Assembly: GCA_022606425.2 (NCBI GenBank)
Contig: JAHDVF020000137.1
Location: 246,435-310,434, forward strand
Length of the DNA stretch: 64,000 bases
Reading direction: 5' to 3'
Source: Lepidostoma basale
Lineage: Eukaryota; Arthropoda; Insecta; Trichoptera; Lepidostomatidae
Below the pieces are notes generated by a model. It did not search any database. It had not been told where the DNA came from and worked only from the letters and a program-made list of their open reading frames with translations. Each line of letters opens with the position of its first letter. Position 1 is the first letter of the stretch. Made by a program: the position numbers and the translations under genes. Below are positions 53,746-63,564 of this stretch, one piece after another.

Positions 53746-53824
53746 TCTTGTGCCATTTAGGGCTAGGTAATTGTAGCTTAAGAAGGTTACTTTATTTGTT
53801 GTTTTCCGTCTCAATGAAATTAAA

Positions 53825-54245
53825 TCTTCTTCTCCGGTCTCAATCTAATGATTGGTCTGCAGCAAGGCGACGCATCTCCTCTTCCACTCCGCTCGGTCCT
53901 CGGCAACTCTCTTCAACTCTGCATAAGAGGTGCAGCCCATATCTCGGCAAATCTGGTCTAGGTACTCTTGGCGAGGTCGTCCTCTGCCAATCGATCCCTC
54001 GACCATTCCCTCCAACACATCATGCAGGAAACATTCGTGTCGCAACACATTTCATTTTTCATTTATTTCATTTATTTATTTTAAACATATCTAAAGCATT
54101 ACACAATTTTTTTTCCAATACACTAAAGATACAAGTTAGAGATGCACAATAATAAGTGATACATAAAAGAATACATGACCAATCCATCTTGCGCGCCTCT
54201 TCTCTATGGTGTTCTACATGTGCCTACTCTCTAGAGGTTCTCAGC
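53825..54245 (-). mobile_element. LINE-E-related copy with an internal insertion
   Basis: Minus-strand frame 53845-54048: L-R-H-E-C-F-L-H-D-V-L-E-G-M-V-E-G, G-R-P-R-Q-E-Y-L-D-Q-I, A-E-D-R-A-E-W-K-R-R. LINE sequence resumes at 54175 (ATGACCAATCCATCTTGCGC). The 54056-54174 gap holds an ATTT-rich tail-like insert that begins with TTTATTTATTT. Confidence 0.8.
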
Positions 54246-54249
54246 AGAG

Positions 54250-54985
54250 TTCAAATCAAATCAAATCAGTTTATTTCATCAACAGACATTACAAAATTTA
54301 TTTTTAAGGCATCTATTGAGAACAGGTAAAATAATATATTATATATAGTATACTACCAGAAACGCATAAGAGATGGTTCAACATTAGGAAGACAGGATAC
54401 TCACCAGAATTAAGAGTATTTGCCTTCTGAACGTACTTTCACTAACATGAAAGACGTCGATCTCCGAGGAGACCGCGTTCAGCAGACTAATTGCTCTTCC
54501 CACCGGTGTCACCAGAGGCAGATTGGTTCTGGCAGCCGGTAGGTAAAACAATCTGTGCTGTCGCTGTCGGAGATATCTATCGGGGACAAAAAGCCGAACA
54601 CCCTCCAGTACGGCCGAGTTCTCGAAGTATCCCCTAATTAATCTAAAGAAATGGGTAATTAGATGTCCATCTCTTCGAAGCTGTAGAGAATTGGTTCCGA
54701 GCATTCCCAAAAGAAATGCCGTGGGATAGAGCCAAGGATAGCTACCATACTCCCTCATGTAGAGATACCTCAGAAAATTTTTCTGAACCCTCTCCAGCAT
54801 AATGGAATATCTCGCCTCGTGAGGACTCCATATCACAGAACCACTTTCGAGTCTGCTCCGAACCAATGCGTTGTATAGGACTCTGAGCACATTGGGATCC
54901 CTGAAAACTCTGCCGGTCCGGACGATGAAGCCCTTAGTTGAAGAGAGTAGTAGGCACATGTTGAAATTAAATAACAACTCAATAT
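54250..54985 (-). mobile_element. LINE-C, best-preserved copy
   Basis: A 197-codon frame (54384-54977) contains L-Y-N-A-L-V-R-S-R-L-E-S-G-S-V-I-W-S-P, F-L-R-Y-L-Y, L-V-T-P-V-G-R-A-I-S-L-L-N, S-E-I-D-V-F-H-V-S-E-S. This is the post-RT end of a Jockey/CR1-group ORF2. The 3' UTR of about 100 bp ends in TTTGA units (54253-54272). Only the C-terminus is present. Confidence 0.9.
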
Positions 54986-55540
54986 TGCGATTTGAGTGGG
55001 GAGTGTCTGTGTAATAAACTCTTATTTATGATATAGCGGCAATATTTGACTTTATTATATTGCAGAACGCTCGATTAATAAACTAGGCTATGGCTGATAA
55101 TGGGACCTTGAAGCTATCACGTTTGACTATAGTAGGGTGAAGTTAGCTACGCGTGTACAATGTACAGTCTGACCTCTGTGTCTGTGTGTTCATGTAAGGC
55201 AGACATTTCACCGATTGCTTAAGGCTTCAGGTAACATTTAATATGCCTAAGTTATGTTCTACGTAAGGTTTATAACACAACGATCTTATAGTGGAAAGGG
55301 TTATTCGAGAATTTGTTAACACATGTTTATTTACATTGTATCCATGGCGAAGCTGAAGAAATTTCTGCAATCGGCTTTTGATCTTTATCGGAGGAGAGTG
55401 ATTGATCACTTGTTATTAAAAAAACATAGAAAATCTTTTATTCGCACACGGCAAGGTGTGACCTTTAATGCCTTTTTAAAAATATTTTTAAATTCGTTAT
55501 TAAGAAAAATTAAATAATAAATTGATTTTACCATCCATGT
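54986..55540. other. Unassigned sequence
   Basis: A lysine/arginine-rich open frame at 55323-55517 has no recognisable relative. Possibly low-copy. Confidence 0.3.
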
Positions 55541-55544
55541 CAGC

Positions 55545-55672
55545 GTGGTATGCTCATACTGAAAGAGATCGGATCCCATCAGATGCCACTCTAGACAGAC
55601 AGTCCTGGAAACGTCATACAAGAAGAGCCGACCCCAAGTGAATGGGAAAAGGCTAGGAAGAAGAAGAAGATA
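55545..55672 (+). mobile_element. LINE 3' end scrap
   Basis: A frame reading D-R-Q-S-W-K-R-H-T-R-R-A-D-P-K and the tail AGGAAGAAGAAGAAGA. Family not determined. Confidence 0.5.
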
Positions 55673-55834
55673 TGTAATATTGATTTTTTAAATGCTCATA
55701 AGATACGATTATTAGGTGTTAAATAAATGGATAAATGAGTAAAAATCATATTTATTGAATGTGTCATACATGTGTCAATTAAATTGTATTATTTGTAATA
55801 ATTTTCATACAATGTTTTCTCTAGTTCTTTTTAA

Positions 55835-56180
55835 CTAGCTAACCATCACGCCGTTTCCCCGTAGGGGTTGGCAGAGATAATGAATCACCATACTGCTCTG
55901 TCCTGACATTCCAAACTAGATTCCTCTAGATTAATACATCAAAACGTGCACGCTCGTCAATTTTTCCGACTTCGAATGTGGCCGCTTTTTAGTATTTGAT
56001 TAATTTGGTCATGCTTTACTTTCCTTGGACTTCCGCAGCTTTCTTTTCACTCATGTACAACTTTCCTTTGTACAACATTTTAATCATGTTACTCTCGACA
56101 ATTCGTTCCATATGTCCAAACCACCACAGGGATTATTTTTTAATTTTACTTATGATGCAATCATCTACTTTAGTTTTCCT
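55835..56180 (-). mobile_element. LINE-A subtype copy, broken
   Basis: Tail CTAGCTAACC, then minus-strand codons for the end of the ORF with several indels up to TTATTTTTTAATTTTACTTATG. Confidence 0.7.
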
Positions 56181-56281
56181 GCACTTTTTTCTCAGTTATA
56201 TTATTTCTACGGTATTTATCCTAGTTTTATGACGTTGAATTTAATAATTTGGGTAGAAATAATTTTTTGTAGTTAAAAACG

Positions 56282-56695
56282 TTACTACCAGCGAAATCTG
56301 CAGAGCGACTGGATACTTTTGAGAGAAGGGTGCTGCGCAGAATTCTGGGGCCTGTGAATGACGGTGAAGGCTGGAGAGTGCGGCATAATGACGAGCTGCA
56401 CAATATTTACAAAGCTCCCAGTCTCTCCACACAGGTCAGACTGAATAGACTGAGATGGGCCGGTCACGTGCAGAGGATGCCGTCATCGCGAACCCCAAAA
56501 AGATTGCTGGAGTGGCACCAGGTGGTAGAAGACCAATTGGACGACCAAGGCTGCGATGGGAGGATGAAGTTGGGAGAGATGGAACAAGATTGTTAAGAGT
56601 GTCAGATTGGAGGGTCGAAGCGGAGGACAGGAGGAGTTGGAGGCGAAGAATACTGGAGGCTAAGGCTCGATATGGGCTGTAGGGCCATCGAAGAA
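56282..56695 (+). mobile_element. LINE-G C-terminus
   Basis: R-L-D-T-F-E-R-R-V-L-R-R-I-L-G-P-V-N-D, L-N-R-L-R-W-A-G-H-V-Q-R-M-P-S-S-R-T-P, then, after a one-base frameshift near 56515-56525, G-R-R-P-I-G-R-P-R-L-R-W-E-D-E-V and W-R-R-R-I-L-E-A-K-A-R-Y-G-L-stop. The tail is AAGAAGAAAAA. Little diverged apart from the shift. Confidence 0.9.
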
Positions 56696-56699
56696 GAAA

Positions 56700-57255
56700 A
56701 ACGTTACACCATGAATAATATGACGTGGTATAATAATGTACATTGATTTATTACAAAAGCAATGTTTTTAAAAATAAATTCTAATAAATGTTTTTATTTA
56801 TGTCAATTGCATGTTTGGGAATCGAATATTTAAGTAGAATTGTTAGCTTTGAATACGTGTAATCTGTGCGCATATTGTATATAAGCGTAATTGCTGTAGA
56901 ATTCATTTTTGGCAGTTCACAATGCGATAAAAAATCTTTAATTATGAATAATCGCAGTCTGGGAATGTTTTTGTTAAACAAAAGATTATTAAGCCCAAAT
57001 AAGTACTCAGCTATGGGTGAGCAGAGCGTTTTAATTAATGTTTTTGTTTTAATACATTTAAAAGTGAAAATGTGTAAGATATGGGATTAATTTGAAATAT
57101 AACAAAGACCCAAAGATTAATATAAATTAAGTACAAGTAACAATGTGTATCATTTTTTTTTACAATGGAAAATAACTTGTATTTATGGAAGAGCGAGTCT
57201 ATTTTATCTTGAAAAGATGACCGCTAACTAGCCCCCTTTATTCTAATTTAAATGT
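56700..57255. other. Unassigned sequence
   Basis: Two opposed open frames (56781-56981 and 56866-57090) are not recognised. Confidence 0.3.
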
Positions 57256-57257
57256 AC

Positions 57258-57495
57258 GAAAAAAACAAACCTTCATCATCAGGAATAGTCAGAGATAAGT
57301 GATCGCCACATTATTCTAGGCAGAAAAACCCCTTTAGCTTTCTCTGCATTCTTACAACGAGTCATCCGTCCACATCGATTCTTTCGGCTTCTCACATGCC
57401 AGCTCTTTAAAATTTAATTAACATAGTCATGTCGTGTTTTTTCTTGGTCTTTAGCGACTCCTTACTCCATTCACATTGTTAGGGTTTACTTTCTT
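57258..57495 (-). mobile_element. LINE-A copy, strongly decayed
   Basis: Blocks such as TTCTTACAACGAGTCATCC and TCGATTCTTTCGGCTTCTCA match the minus-strand LINE-A order. Tail lost. Confidence 0.55.
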
Positions 57496-57670
57496 ACCTC
57501 TGAAGATGCCGGTGGGGAGAGCAATTAAAATGCTGAATATGATCGCTTCGGAGATAGACGTCTATCATATTTGTGAAAGTTCGTTCAGAAGGCAAATGGT
57601 TGACTTTAGAGAGTATCTTGTATTCCTATAGTCGAACCATCTCTCATACGTTACTGGTATTAAATTTAAT
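57495..57670 (+). mobile_element. LINE-C end
   Basis: M-P-V-G-R-A-I-K-M-L-N-M-I-A-S-E-I-D-V-Y-H and F-R-R-Q-M-V-D-F-R-E-Y-L, then stop and the LINE-C 3' UTR. It begins abruptly where the LINE-A remnant ends. Confidence 0.8.
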
Positions 57671-57721
57671 ATTATATTTTTATATAAAATTTTATTCCCG
57701 TATTATAATTTAAAAAACTTA

Positions 57722-57933
57722 TTTATTGTTTCTTGAACAATTATGTAAACCTCGATAATAAATAATTAATATGAATGAAAACGTTTGTTTTCTAGAATTT
57801 TTAATATATTTTATTTGAATAACATGTTTTGCTTGTCTAAGAACATTTGATTGTGCCTTAGACAGGCGAAACATTTTATTTCCATAAATAATAAAAAAAT
57901 CTCCAGAAAACAGACGTTTTCATTCGTATTAAT
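57722..57933. repeat. B-family foldback
   Basis: Arms 57722-57835 and 57850-57933. The centre GTGCCTTAGACAGGCGAAAC (57856-57875) forms a GCCT/AGGC hairpin just before GAAAC. Confidence 0.75.
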
Positions 57934-58885
57934 CCATTTACGAGTACTTTGCTACGTACTTTGCTCGTACTTTGCTACGCGTACCAACCCTTCTTTCGAC
58001 GTCACTGCCCGTTCAGCCATCTACTGTGTATTTGTTATATAAATATAAAAATAATATATGTACATAAATTTATAACGGGAATACATAATACCCTAGAATA
58101 CAGCTCAAAATAGACCAAAAATCTCATAATAATGGTTAATATATTTAAAATATTCTTCAAATAAAAACTATACAAATCGTTGTAACACGTTTTTCCAGTT
58201 ATATGCAGCCAGCAAATTAATATCGATCAAACCAAATTTGTTATCAATTTATAACTATGGAAAAAACTCAATGTGTTTTTAATTCTGATAGACATCGGAA
58301 TGTAACAAAAAATAATTGGAGGATAATTGATTTATACATTTTAAAAGGTCGCGCTTCCGGCAGTTGCAGGTCAAGTGAGTCAAAATTTTGAAAAGAACAT
58401 TGTACGTTTTATTTAAAAAAAAAAAATACAAAACTAATGTGTGCTGTGTGCGTGTGTGTAAATGATTTATAAGGTAACCTTTAAAACGAAAAAAATTAAG
58501 TGCTCCAATTGGTCGAATAAGTGAGTTTTTGTTGTCAAATAAGTGAACTGATATTTATAAATGCTTGTGTAAAATAAAGGTCCTTAATAGTGCCAGAGAC
58601 TATATATTGAATAGTACATGTAAATTTTTTAACCCAATCCAAATTAATGGATTCGAGAATTACGATCTAGATAAGATATCGAACGCGATATGGCTGATGC
58701 ATAGCTATATAAAACTAAGCTTCCAACAGATATAACATCTGAACTGTCTGGTTCACTAAATGCCGCAAAAATCAAAATCAATGTGTCTCAATATATAACT
58801 AATTAGGGGAAGAATTCTATGTGGAGCAGAAATTTGAACCCAGAAAGCATTTAAAATTATTAGAGATCTTATGACGCACCAGTGT
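57934..58885. other. Unassigned, with a small tandem repeat
   Basis: TACTTTGCTACG / TACTTTGCTCG units repeat three times at about 57945-57980. The rest is AT-rich with no identification. Confidence 0.35.
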
Positions 58886-58889
58886 CACT

Positions 58890-59160
58890 GATATAGGGAT
58901 ACGCATTGCGAGGATGAAGTGGCAATAGGCTGGACATGTGTGTCGATGGGATGATGGAAGATGGAGCTAGAGGGTGAATGAATAGATGCCATGGTTGGGC
59001 CGGAGAAATATCGGGAAATAGCCTACCAGGTGGAGTGATGTTATTGTGCGGACGGTGGGAAGGGCCCGGAGAACACTGGCGAGAGATCGAGAGTTATGGC
59101 GTGGGGGTGGAGAGGCCTACTTTCAGCATTGGATGGAGACAAACTGACGAAGAAAATAAT
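58890..59160 (+). mobile_element. LINE-R (RTE-like) end, frame broken
   Basis: A-R-M-K-W-Q, A-G-H-V-C-R-W-D-D-G-R-W-S, R-R-N-I-G, W-S-D-V-I-V-R-T-V, R-A-R-R-T-L-A-R-D-R-E-L-W, E-A-Y-F-Q-H-W-M-E-T are read across shifting frames. The standard RTE C-terminal order. Confidence 0.75.
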
Positions 59161-59189
59161 TTAAAGCAATTATATAACTTTTTAACGCC

Positions 59190-59285
59190 ATTTAATTTTT
59201 TCACTATCAACTGGTTTCGACTCTACTATAGGTTCACTAGGGAACTACACGTATAGAAAAGAAACCGGTTAGTAGTTAAAAAAGA
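59190..59285. repeat. Inverted pair around ACCGGTT
   Basis: TAACGCC...CTATCAACTGGTTTC (59183-59218) is inverted to GAAACCGGTTAGTAGTTAAA (59261-59280). A relic of the ACCGGT-version module pair. Confidence 0.45.
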
Positions 59286-59416
59286 AAATATTATAAAATA
59301 TCTTCGCCATAACTTTATGTTGTGGATACGCATTTGAATAGGTAACTTTGTATTTTTTAAAACATTGTATTTTCAACGTACCTTATTGCACTTTCCACAT
59401 TAGTTATAATTTTAAC

Positions 59417-59580
59417 ATGGTGGTCTAGGGGATAGATCGCTTGGCTCCTGATCCAGGGGACATGGGTTCAAGCCTGGACATGACCAGATTCCATCTTTAT
59501 AATAATGAACTATTTTCTGCACACATTGAAGATTGAAAATAAAAATTCTAATATCATTGATATAAATCCTTGATGCAAGT
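59417..59580 (+). mobile_element. SINE2
   Basis: TGGTGGTCTAGGGGATAGAT (59419 on), B box GGGTTCAAGCC (59464-59474), body to ATCATTGATATAAATCCTTG. Same orientation and extent as the 27288 copy. Confidence 0.85.
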
Positions 59581-59589
59581 CTTTTTTTT

Positions 59590-60500
59590 TTAATAAAAAA
59601 AGCATGATGTCTGCGGTTTTTAACATGTTTTTGAAAACTGCAAAAACGTTTTGTGAAAATACAATGCTTTTCAAAAGTTATTCAAATATCGTAAAATTAT
59701 TTAAATATAGAATGCAGAAATGTTTTTTTACTTCATAAACTATTTTAAATGCAATATGTGAAAATGTATAATTTATTTGTTACATCCCTCGGTAACTATA
59801 TTATACTGGTTCTAATGTTTTTAAGAAATCAAAGGATTTGTATCAGTGTGCGGTCTAAGACTCACGTTTACAATTATTGTGATTTAGATCCACGAATTAA
59901 CAAGGTAAAAATGAGTATGTTGTATTGCATTTAAAGTTATAGGTCGTGCATAAACCTAAGAAATGTAAACACCTAGTAATGTATTGAGCAACATAAATAT
60001 AATAAAGACAAGAAGAAATGTATTAATCGTGGACTTGATTGATTTCGTTAGTACTTAGTAAGTGTACCGACACAGTAATAAAGATAATACAAATTATAAC
60101 ACAGCCCACATTTTGAAATTTGATGTATTATTGGAACAAGGTTAGCGCAGTCGCAGTCGGCTGCTCGGACGAGAGGGCGCTCTCTTATACTTACTTGTAT
60201 TTACTTTTAATCAACTTATCTCGACCTTTTTCATTATTCTCACTCGAGTGTTGATTGACCCGCCAAGGCGACCCGAGCTCTGTTGGACAACCATTGTGGC
60301 CTTATTTGTGTGAAAATTATCAACTTGAATGCATTCATCCAAATCCGCATAAATAATAGGAAATTTGCATAATGTTATATGAAAATATCACGACTTGAAT
60401 AGGCACGATTTCAATTTATGCATGTGTAAATAAAATAAAATTAATGCTACATTTGCATTCTGTTTTTTGTTTTTGTTTTGATTAATCAAATATTATTAGT
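59590..60500. other. Unassigned, partly less AT-rich
   Basis: 60130-60310 is locally balanced in base composition and matches no repeat in the window, so it may be low-copy host sequence. No coding call. Confidence 0.35.
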
Positions 60501-60504
60501 TCAA

Positions 60505-60745
60505 AACGTTTCATATTTGGGTCATGTGCTAAGGGGAGAAAATACTACCTCTTTTGTCTGATAATAATGGGTAAAATAGATGGACGTTGGGGGGTTGGTA
60601 GAATGCAGTTGTTCTGGCTGCGAAATATACAGGAATGAACAGAGTTCAGAACCTGTTCCAAGTGGCGCAGGACAGAGATACCTTCGCCGCAGGGATCGCT
60701 AACTATGGGGAGACCTGACACGGCACCGGAAGAAGAAGAAGAAAC
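60505..60745 (+). mobile_element. LINE-D 3' end
   Basis: H-V-L-R-G-E-N, G-R-W-G-V-G-R-M-Q codons, then GGAGACCTGACACGGCACCG and AAGAAGAAGAAG, matching the end of 1680-2250. Confidence 0.75.
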
Positions 60746-60759
60746 ATTATTATTTTTGA

Positions 60760-60940
60760 ATTAATCAAACGAATATAAACGTTTGTTTTCTAGAATGATA
60801 TTTTATTAAAAAATACATATTTCGCCTTGGCCTTAAAAAGGCAAAACATGTCATTTATAAAAATATTTATTTTTAAATAATTAATAAAAATGTTTGTTTT
60901 CTAAAAGTTTTATTTTATTTTATGGGAATGACATGTTTTC
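60760..60940. repeat. B-family foldback, diverged
   Basis: Contains GTTTGTTTTCTAGAATGAT, CCTTAAAAAGGCAAAACATGTC and GTTTTATTTTATTTTATGGG in mixed orientation. Confidence 0.55.
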
Positions 60941-60959
60941 TTTTTGTGATGATAAATCA

Positions 60960-61055
60960 TTGTTATTCATTATGATGAATATACTGGATGGTTTCCAGTA
61001 ATGAACTCATGTCCCTTCAATCAGGAGCTCAATCTGTCCCAATGACCACCATTCT
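60960..61055 (-). mobile_element. SINE2, decayed
   Basis: ATGAACTCATGTCCCTTCAA-TCAGGAGCTC...CAATGACCACC is the minus-strand head of SINE2 with mutations in both boxes. Confidence 0.55.
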
Positions 61056-61354
61056 GTATACATATACAATAAAATAAAATAAATTTAACCGATGGGTGAA
61101 TGCATATTGGATAGAAAATAAACAATGATTTCAAGCTCACAACCTGATACATCTAAGTATCAATAATATTTATGAAATTCGTGATTTTTACATGCACTTA
61201 ATGAGTCTAAAATAATAATTTGTTTTAAATTTATTTATTCAACAAAAGCTACAATGTTGTAATTAGCTATAATTTTATTTATTTATTTATTATTTGTCGT
61301 TTAATCGTAAATTAAACGATAAATACACACGCAACAAAAGTACACACGTTATCC

Positions 61355-61480
61355 GGGCGACAGTAACGGCAGGATTGAAATTGCGCGTCACTGGTCACTT
61401 CTAATCCATCAGCCGTGTGGCGAGTGTTAAACTCGTTTTGAGGATATTAGCGTGACATGCTCTCGTTATTTCTGTCGCCC
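61355..61480. repeat. MITE-like unit with GGGCGACAG ends
   Basis: GGGCGACAGTAACG (61355-61368) is inverted at 61464-61480 (CGTTATTTCTGTCGCCC, three extra bases). About 126 bp, no ORF. Flanking 61080-61350 and 61485-61915 hold nothing I recognise. Confidence 0.45.
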
Positions 61481-61917
61481 ACAACACAATAATATGTGCT
61501 CTTTCGGTCAAATCGTGATGTAAAAATTAGAATATTTCACGTAAAGGTCTAGGCATGTTAACCGTTCTGTAGTTCATATTTCTTGCGTATGTTCCGGATG
61601 TATGATATGATAAATATATCTTTTCATGAGATGGATTCCTTGACCAGGAAACATAAATCAATATGATAAATTACGCAATGAGAAAAAATCTATGTATTTG
61701 AAAATCAGGTTTAAAACTCTAATCAACCACAACATGTGGCGTCATAATTATTAAAAGTAATCATAGAAACTTCAAAATAAAATAACAGTTTGTCCACAAT
61801 GTAGATGAATTTATGAATTAAAAAAAAAACTCTTAATATTTTAATAATTAGTTTCGTGTGTTCCCAAGCTTTACCAGTTGTTAAATTGTCCCGGTGAAGC
61901 TTGGATACAAGCAATAT

Positions 61918-62280
61918 TCTTCTTCTACTTCTTCCTCGGCCTATCCCCGTCCACTCCTGGACAAAGGCCTCCTCCATTCTCTTCCATGTCACTCTCTCCT
62001 GTGCAGAATGCATCCAGGTTATTCCGACGTGTCTGTTCAGATCATCCTTCCACCGTAGTTGCGGTCGCCCTGCACTTCTCTTTGCCGTCCACGGTCTCCA
62101 AGTCAGCAGTCTTCTTGTCCACTTTTCATCTGAGCTTCTGGCTACGTGACCTGCCCATTGCCATTTTAGAGTCGCACCCGGTGGATGATGTCAGTGACCT
62201 TTGTTTTTTCTCTCACTATATCGTTTCTGACTCTGTCTCTTGGGCTTATTCCTAACATGGCTCTTTCAATTCCTAGAAAT
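61918..62280 (-). mobile_element. LINE-R (RTE-like) 3' end
   Basis: CTTCTTCTACTTCTTCCTCG (tail), then the minus-strand order of the RTE C-terminus seen at 21739-22038, up to the A-M-L-G-I coding region at about 62250. Small indels. Confidence 0.8.
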
Positions 62281-62344
62281 ATTATTTAACTTAAATAACA
62301 ATTACCATTCCGTGGTTTAAAATACAAAGTGGTTAAATTTATTT

Positions 62345-62515
62345 GTTATTTTATTTTATATGTACCATATATCTGGGACATAATGTTCAAACTTGGTGGA
62401 GACAACCAAGAAGCCGAGATCAAACGTATGTGGGCCTTTTGGTAAACTGTCCTATATCTTTAAGTCCAAAAGGAAGGAAGATATATTTGACATGTGCATC
62501 CTCCCAGTACTGACA
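62345..62515 (+). mobile_element. LINE-R fragment, upstream part
   Basis: Y-I-W-D-I-M-F, G-D-N-Q-E-A-E-I-K-R and I-L-P-V-L codons match the Y-L-G-H-N...L-P-V region of 21350-21742 with deletions. It joins directly to the transposase relic. Confidence 0.6.
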
Positions 62516-62520
62516 AAACG

Positions 62521-62850
62521 GTTCACATAAACACGGGATTTCAAAAAACCCCGTAGAAAAAAATGACAAAGGGACATATCGGGAGAGCGGGCCGGCCACT
62601 CCTAATCGCCCTTAATTGAGATGAAGCGCTCTGGAAAGTGTTCCCTCAAAACAGCTACCCCGTGACAGAAATCCCGTGTTTATGTGAACTGTCCAGGGAC
62701 CCTAAAAGATTTTGAAGACCAACATCTAAGAAGAAATTGCCAAGATAACGCCTGATATGCTGGCAAGAGTCATGGCAAACGCCGGAAATCGGTTTACTGA
62801 GTGTATGGAGAATGGGGGACGTCACATACCTGATTTGATCTTCAAAAACT
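62521..62850. pseudogene. Tc1/mariner-type transposase relic with internal inversion
   Basis: The minus strand of 62521-62632 reads E-W-P-A-R-S-P-D-M-S, then H-F-F-L-R-G-F and (after a T-run shift) L-K-S-R-V-Y-V-N. This is the P-R-S-P-D-L...F-F-L-W-G block holding the last catalytic Asp. From 62669 the plus strand reads K-S-R-V-Y-V-N-C-P-G-T-L-K-D-F, and, shifted, E-E-I-A-K-I-T-P-D-M-L-A-R-V and H-I-P-D-L-I-F-K-N-stop (62849-62851), the usual C-terminus. GTTCACATAAACACGGGATTT (62521-62541) and its complement (62669-62689) mark the inversion. One in-frame stop is present. Confidence 0.75.
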
Positions 62851-62899
62851 AAGTGAAACAAAACTTTGGGTATGTGTGTACCTACATTATAAAAAAACA

Positions 62900-63262
62900 A
62901 ATAAAAATTTCGGATTCATACAATGGGTTTTATTAAATTTTGAAAAAAGGAAGTTACGCTGCCGCACCCTTTAACATCCGTTCGAAAATAAGGCCTCAAC
63001 GGCAAACGCACGCTCCTCACTGTTCCAACGCATGATGCCGATTTAACTATGTCGGGACATAACTTTATAGTTTCGCCTCTCGAATGAGATCACTAGCGCT
63101 TCGCTACGACACCAACCGACTGAAAGAAGCGCATTTAAATAAAAGGAAGTTATGCTGCCGTTCCCTATATTATAATGGCCTGAAATCTGATATTCACCAA
63201 GTTTGATAAAAAAAATCTTTTTTGTTTTGTTTATTAAGTATAAATTGATTGATAAATAACTT
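62900..63262. other. Unassigned, with a short direct repeat
   Basis: AAAGGAAGTTACGCTGCCG (62949 on) recurs as AAAGGAAGTTATGCTGCCG (about 63142-63160). These may be ends of a DNA transposon. No ORF of interest. Confidence 0.35.
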
Positions 63263-63264
63263 AA

Positions 63265-63560
63265 TTTTTTTTCCATTTGAAGTAGATCACGTTAAGCTTT
63301 ATGAATTTATGTCAATTTTTTTCTATTGTTTGTAACACCTCACGAAGTCGGATTTTGAGATAGTGTTCAGGTACTCCTGTTAGTTTTATATATTATCAAA
63401 AATGTCAAAACGTAATGTTTTTTTGAATTTCAGAAAATAAAAAAGTCACAGAGGGTTAAATTAGGTGAATACAAAGGCAGTGGGAGAAAATTTTAACGTT
63501 TTTTTCTTGCAAAAATGAAAGAATAGAAGTGAAGCGTTAGCCGGTGCATTATTGTGATGA
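63265..63560 (-). pseudogene. Mariner-like transposase relic
   Basis: The minus strand from about 63560 reads H-H-N-N-A-P-A-N-A-S-L-L, then F-C-K-K-K-T-L-K-F-S-P-T, and across stops F-N-P-L...L-F-L-F-S-E-I-Q-K, in the order of the mariner block H-H-D-N-A-P...S-P-D-L-A-P...F-F-L-F-P-K-L-K. The catalytic D is N here. It ends near V-I-Y-F-K-W-K. At least three stops, so dead. Confidence 0.65.
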
Positions 63561-63564
63561 AAAA

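Noticed and set aside
55323..55517. Small basic protein gene
   Set aside because: No ribosome-context, homology or exon evidence. Length is within chance for this composition.
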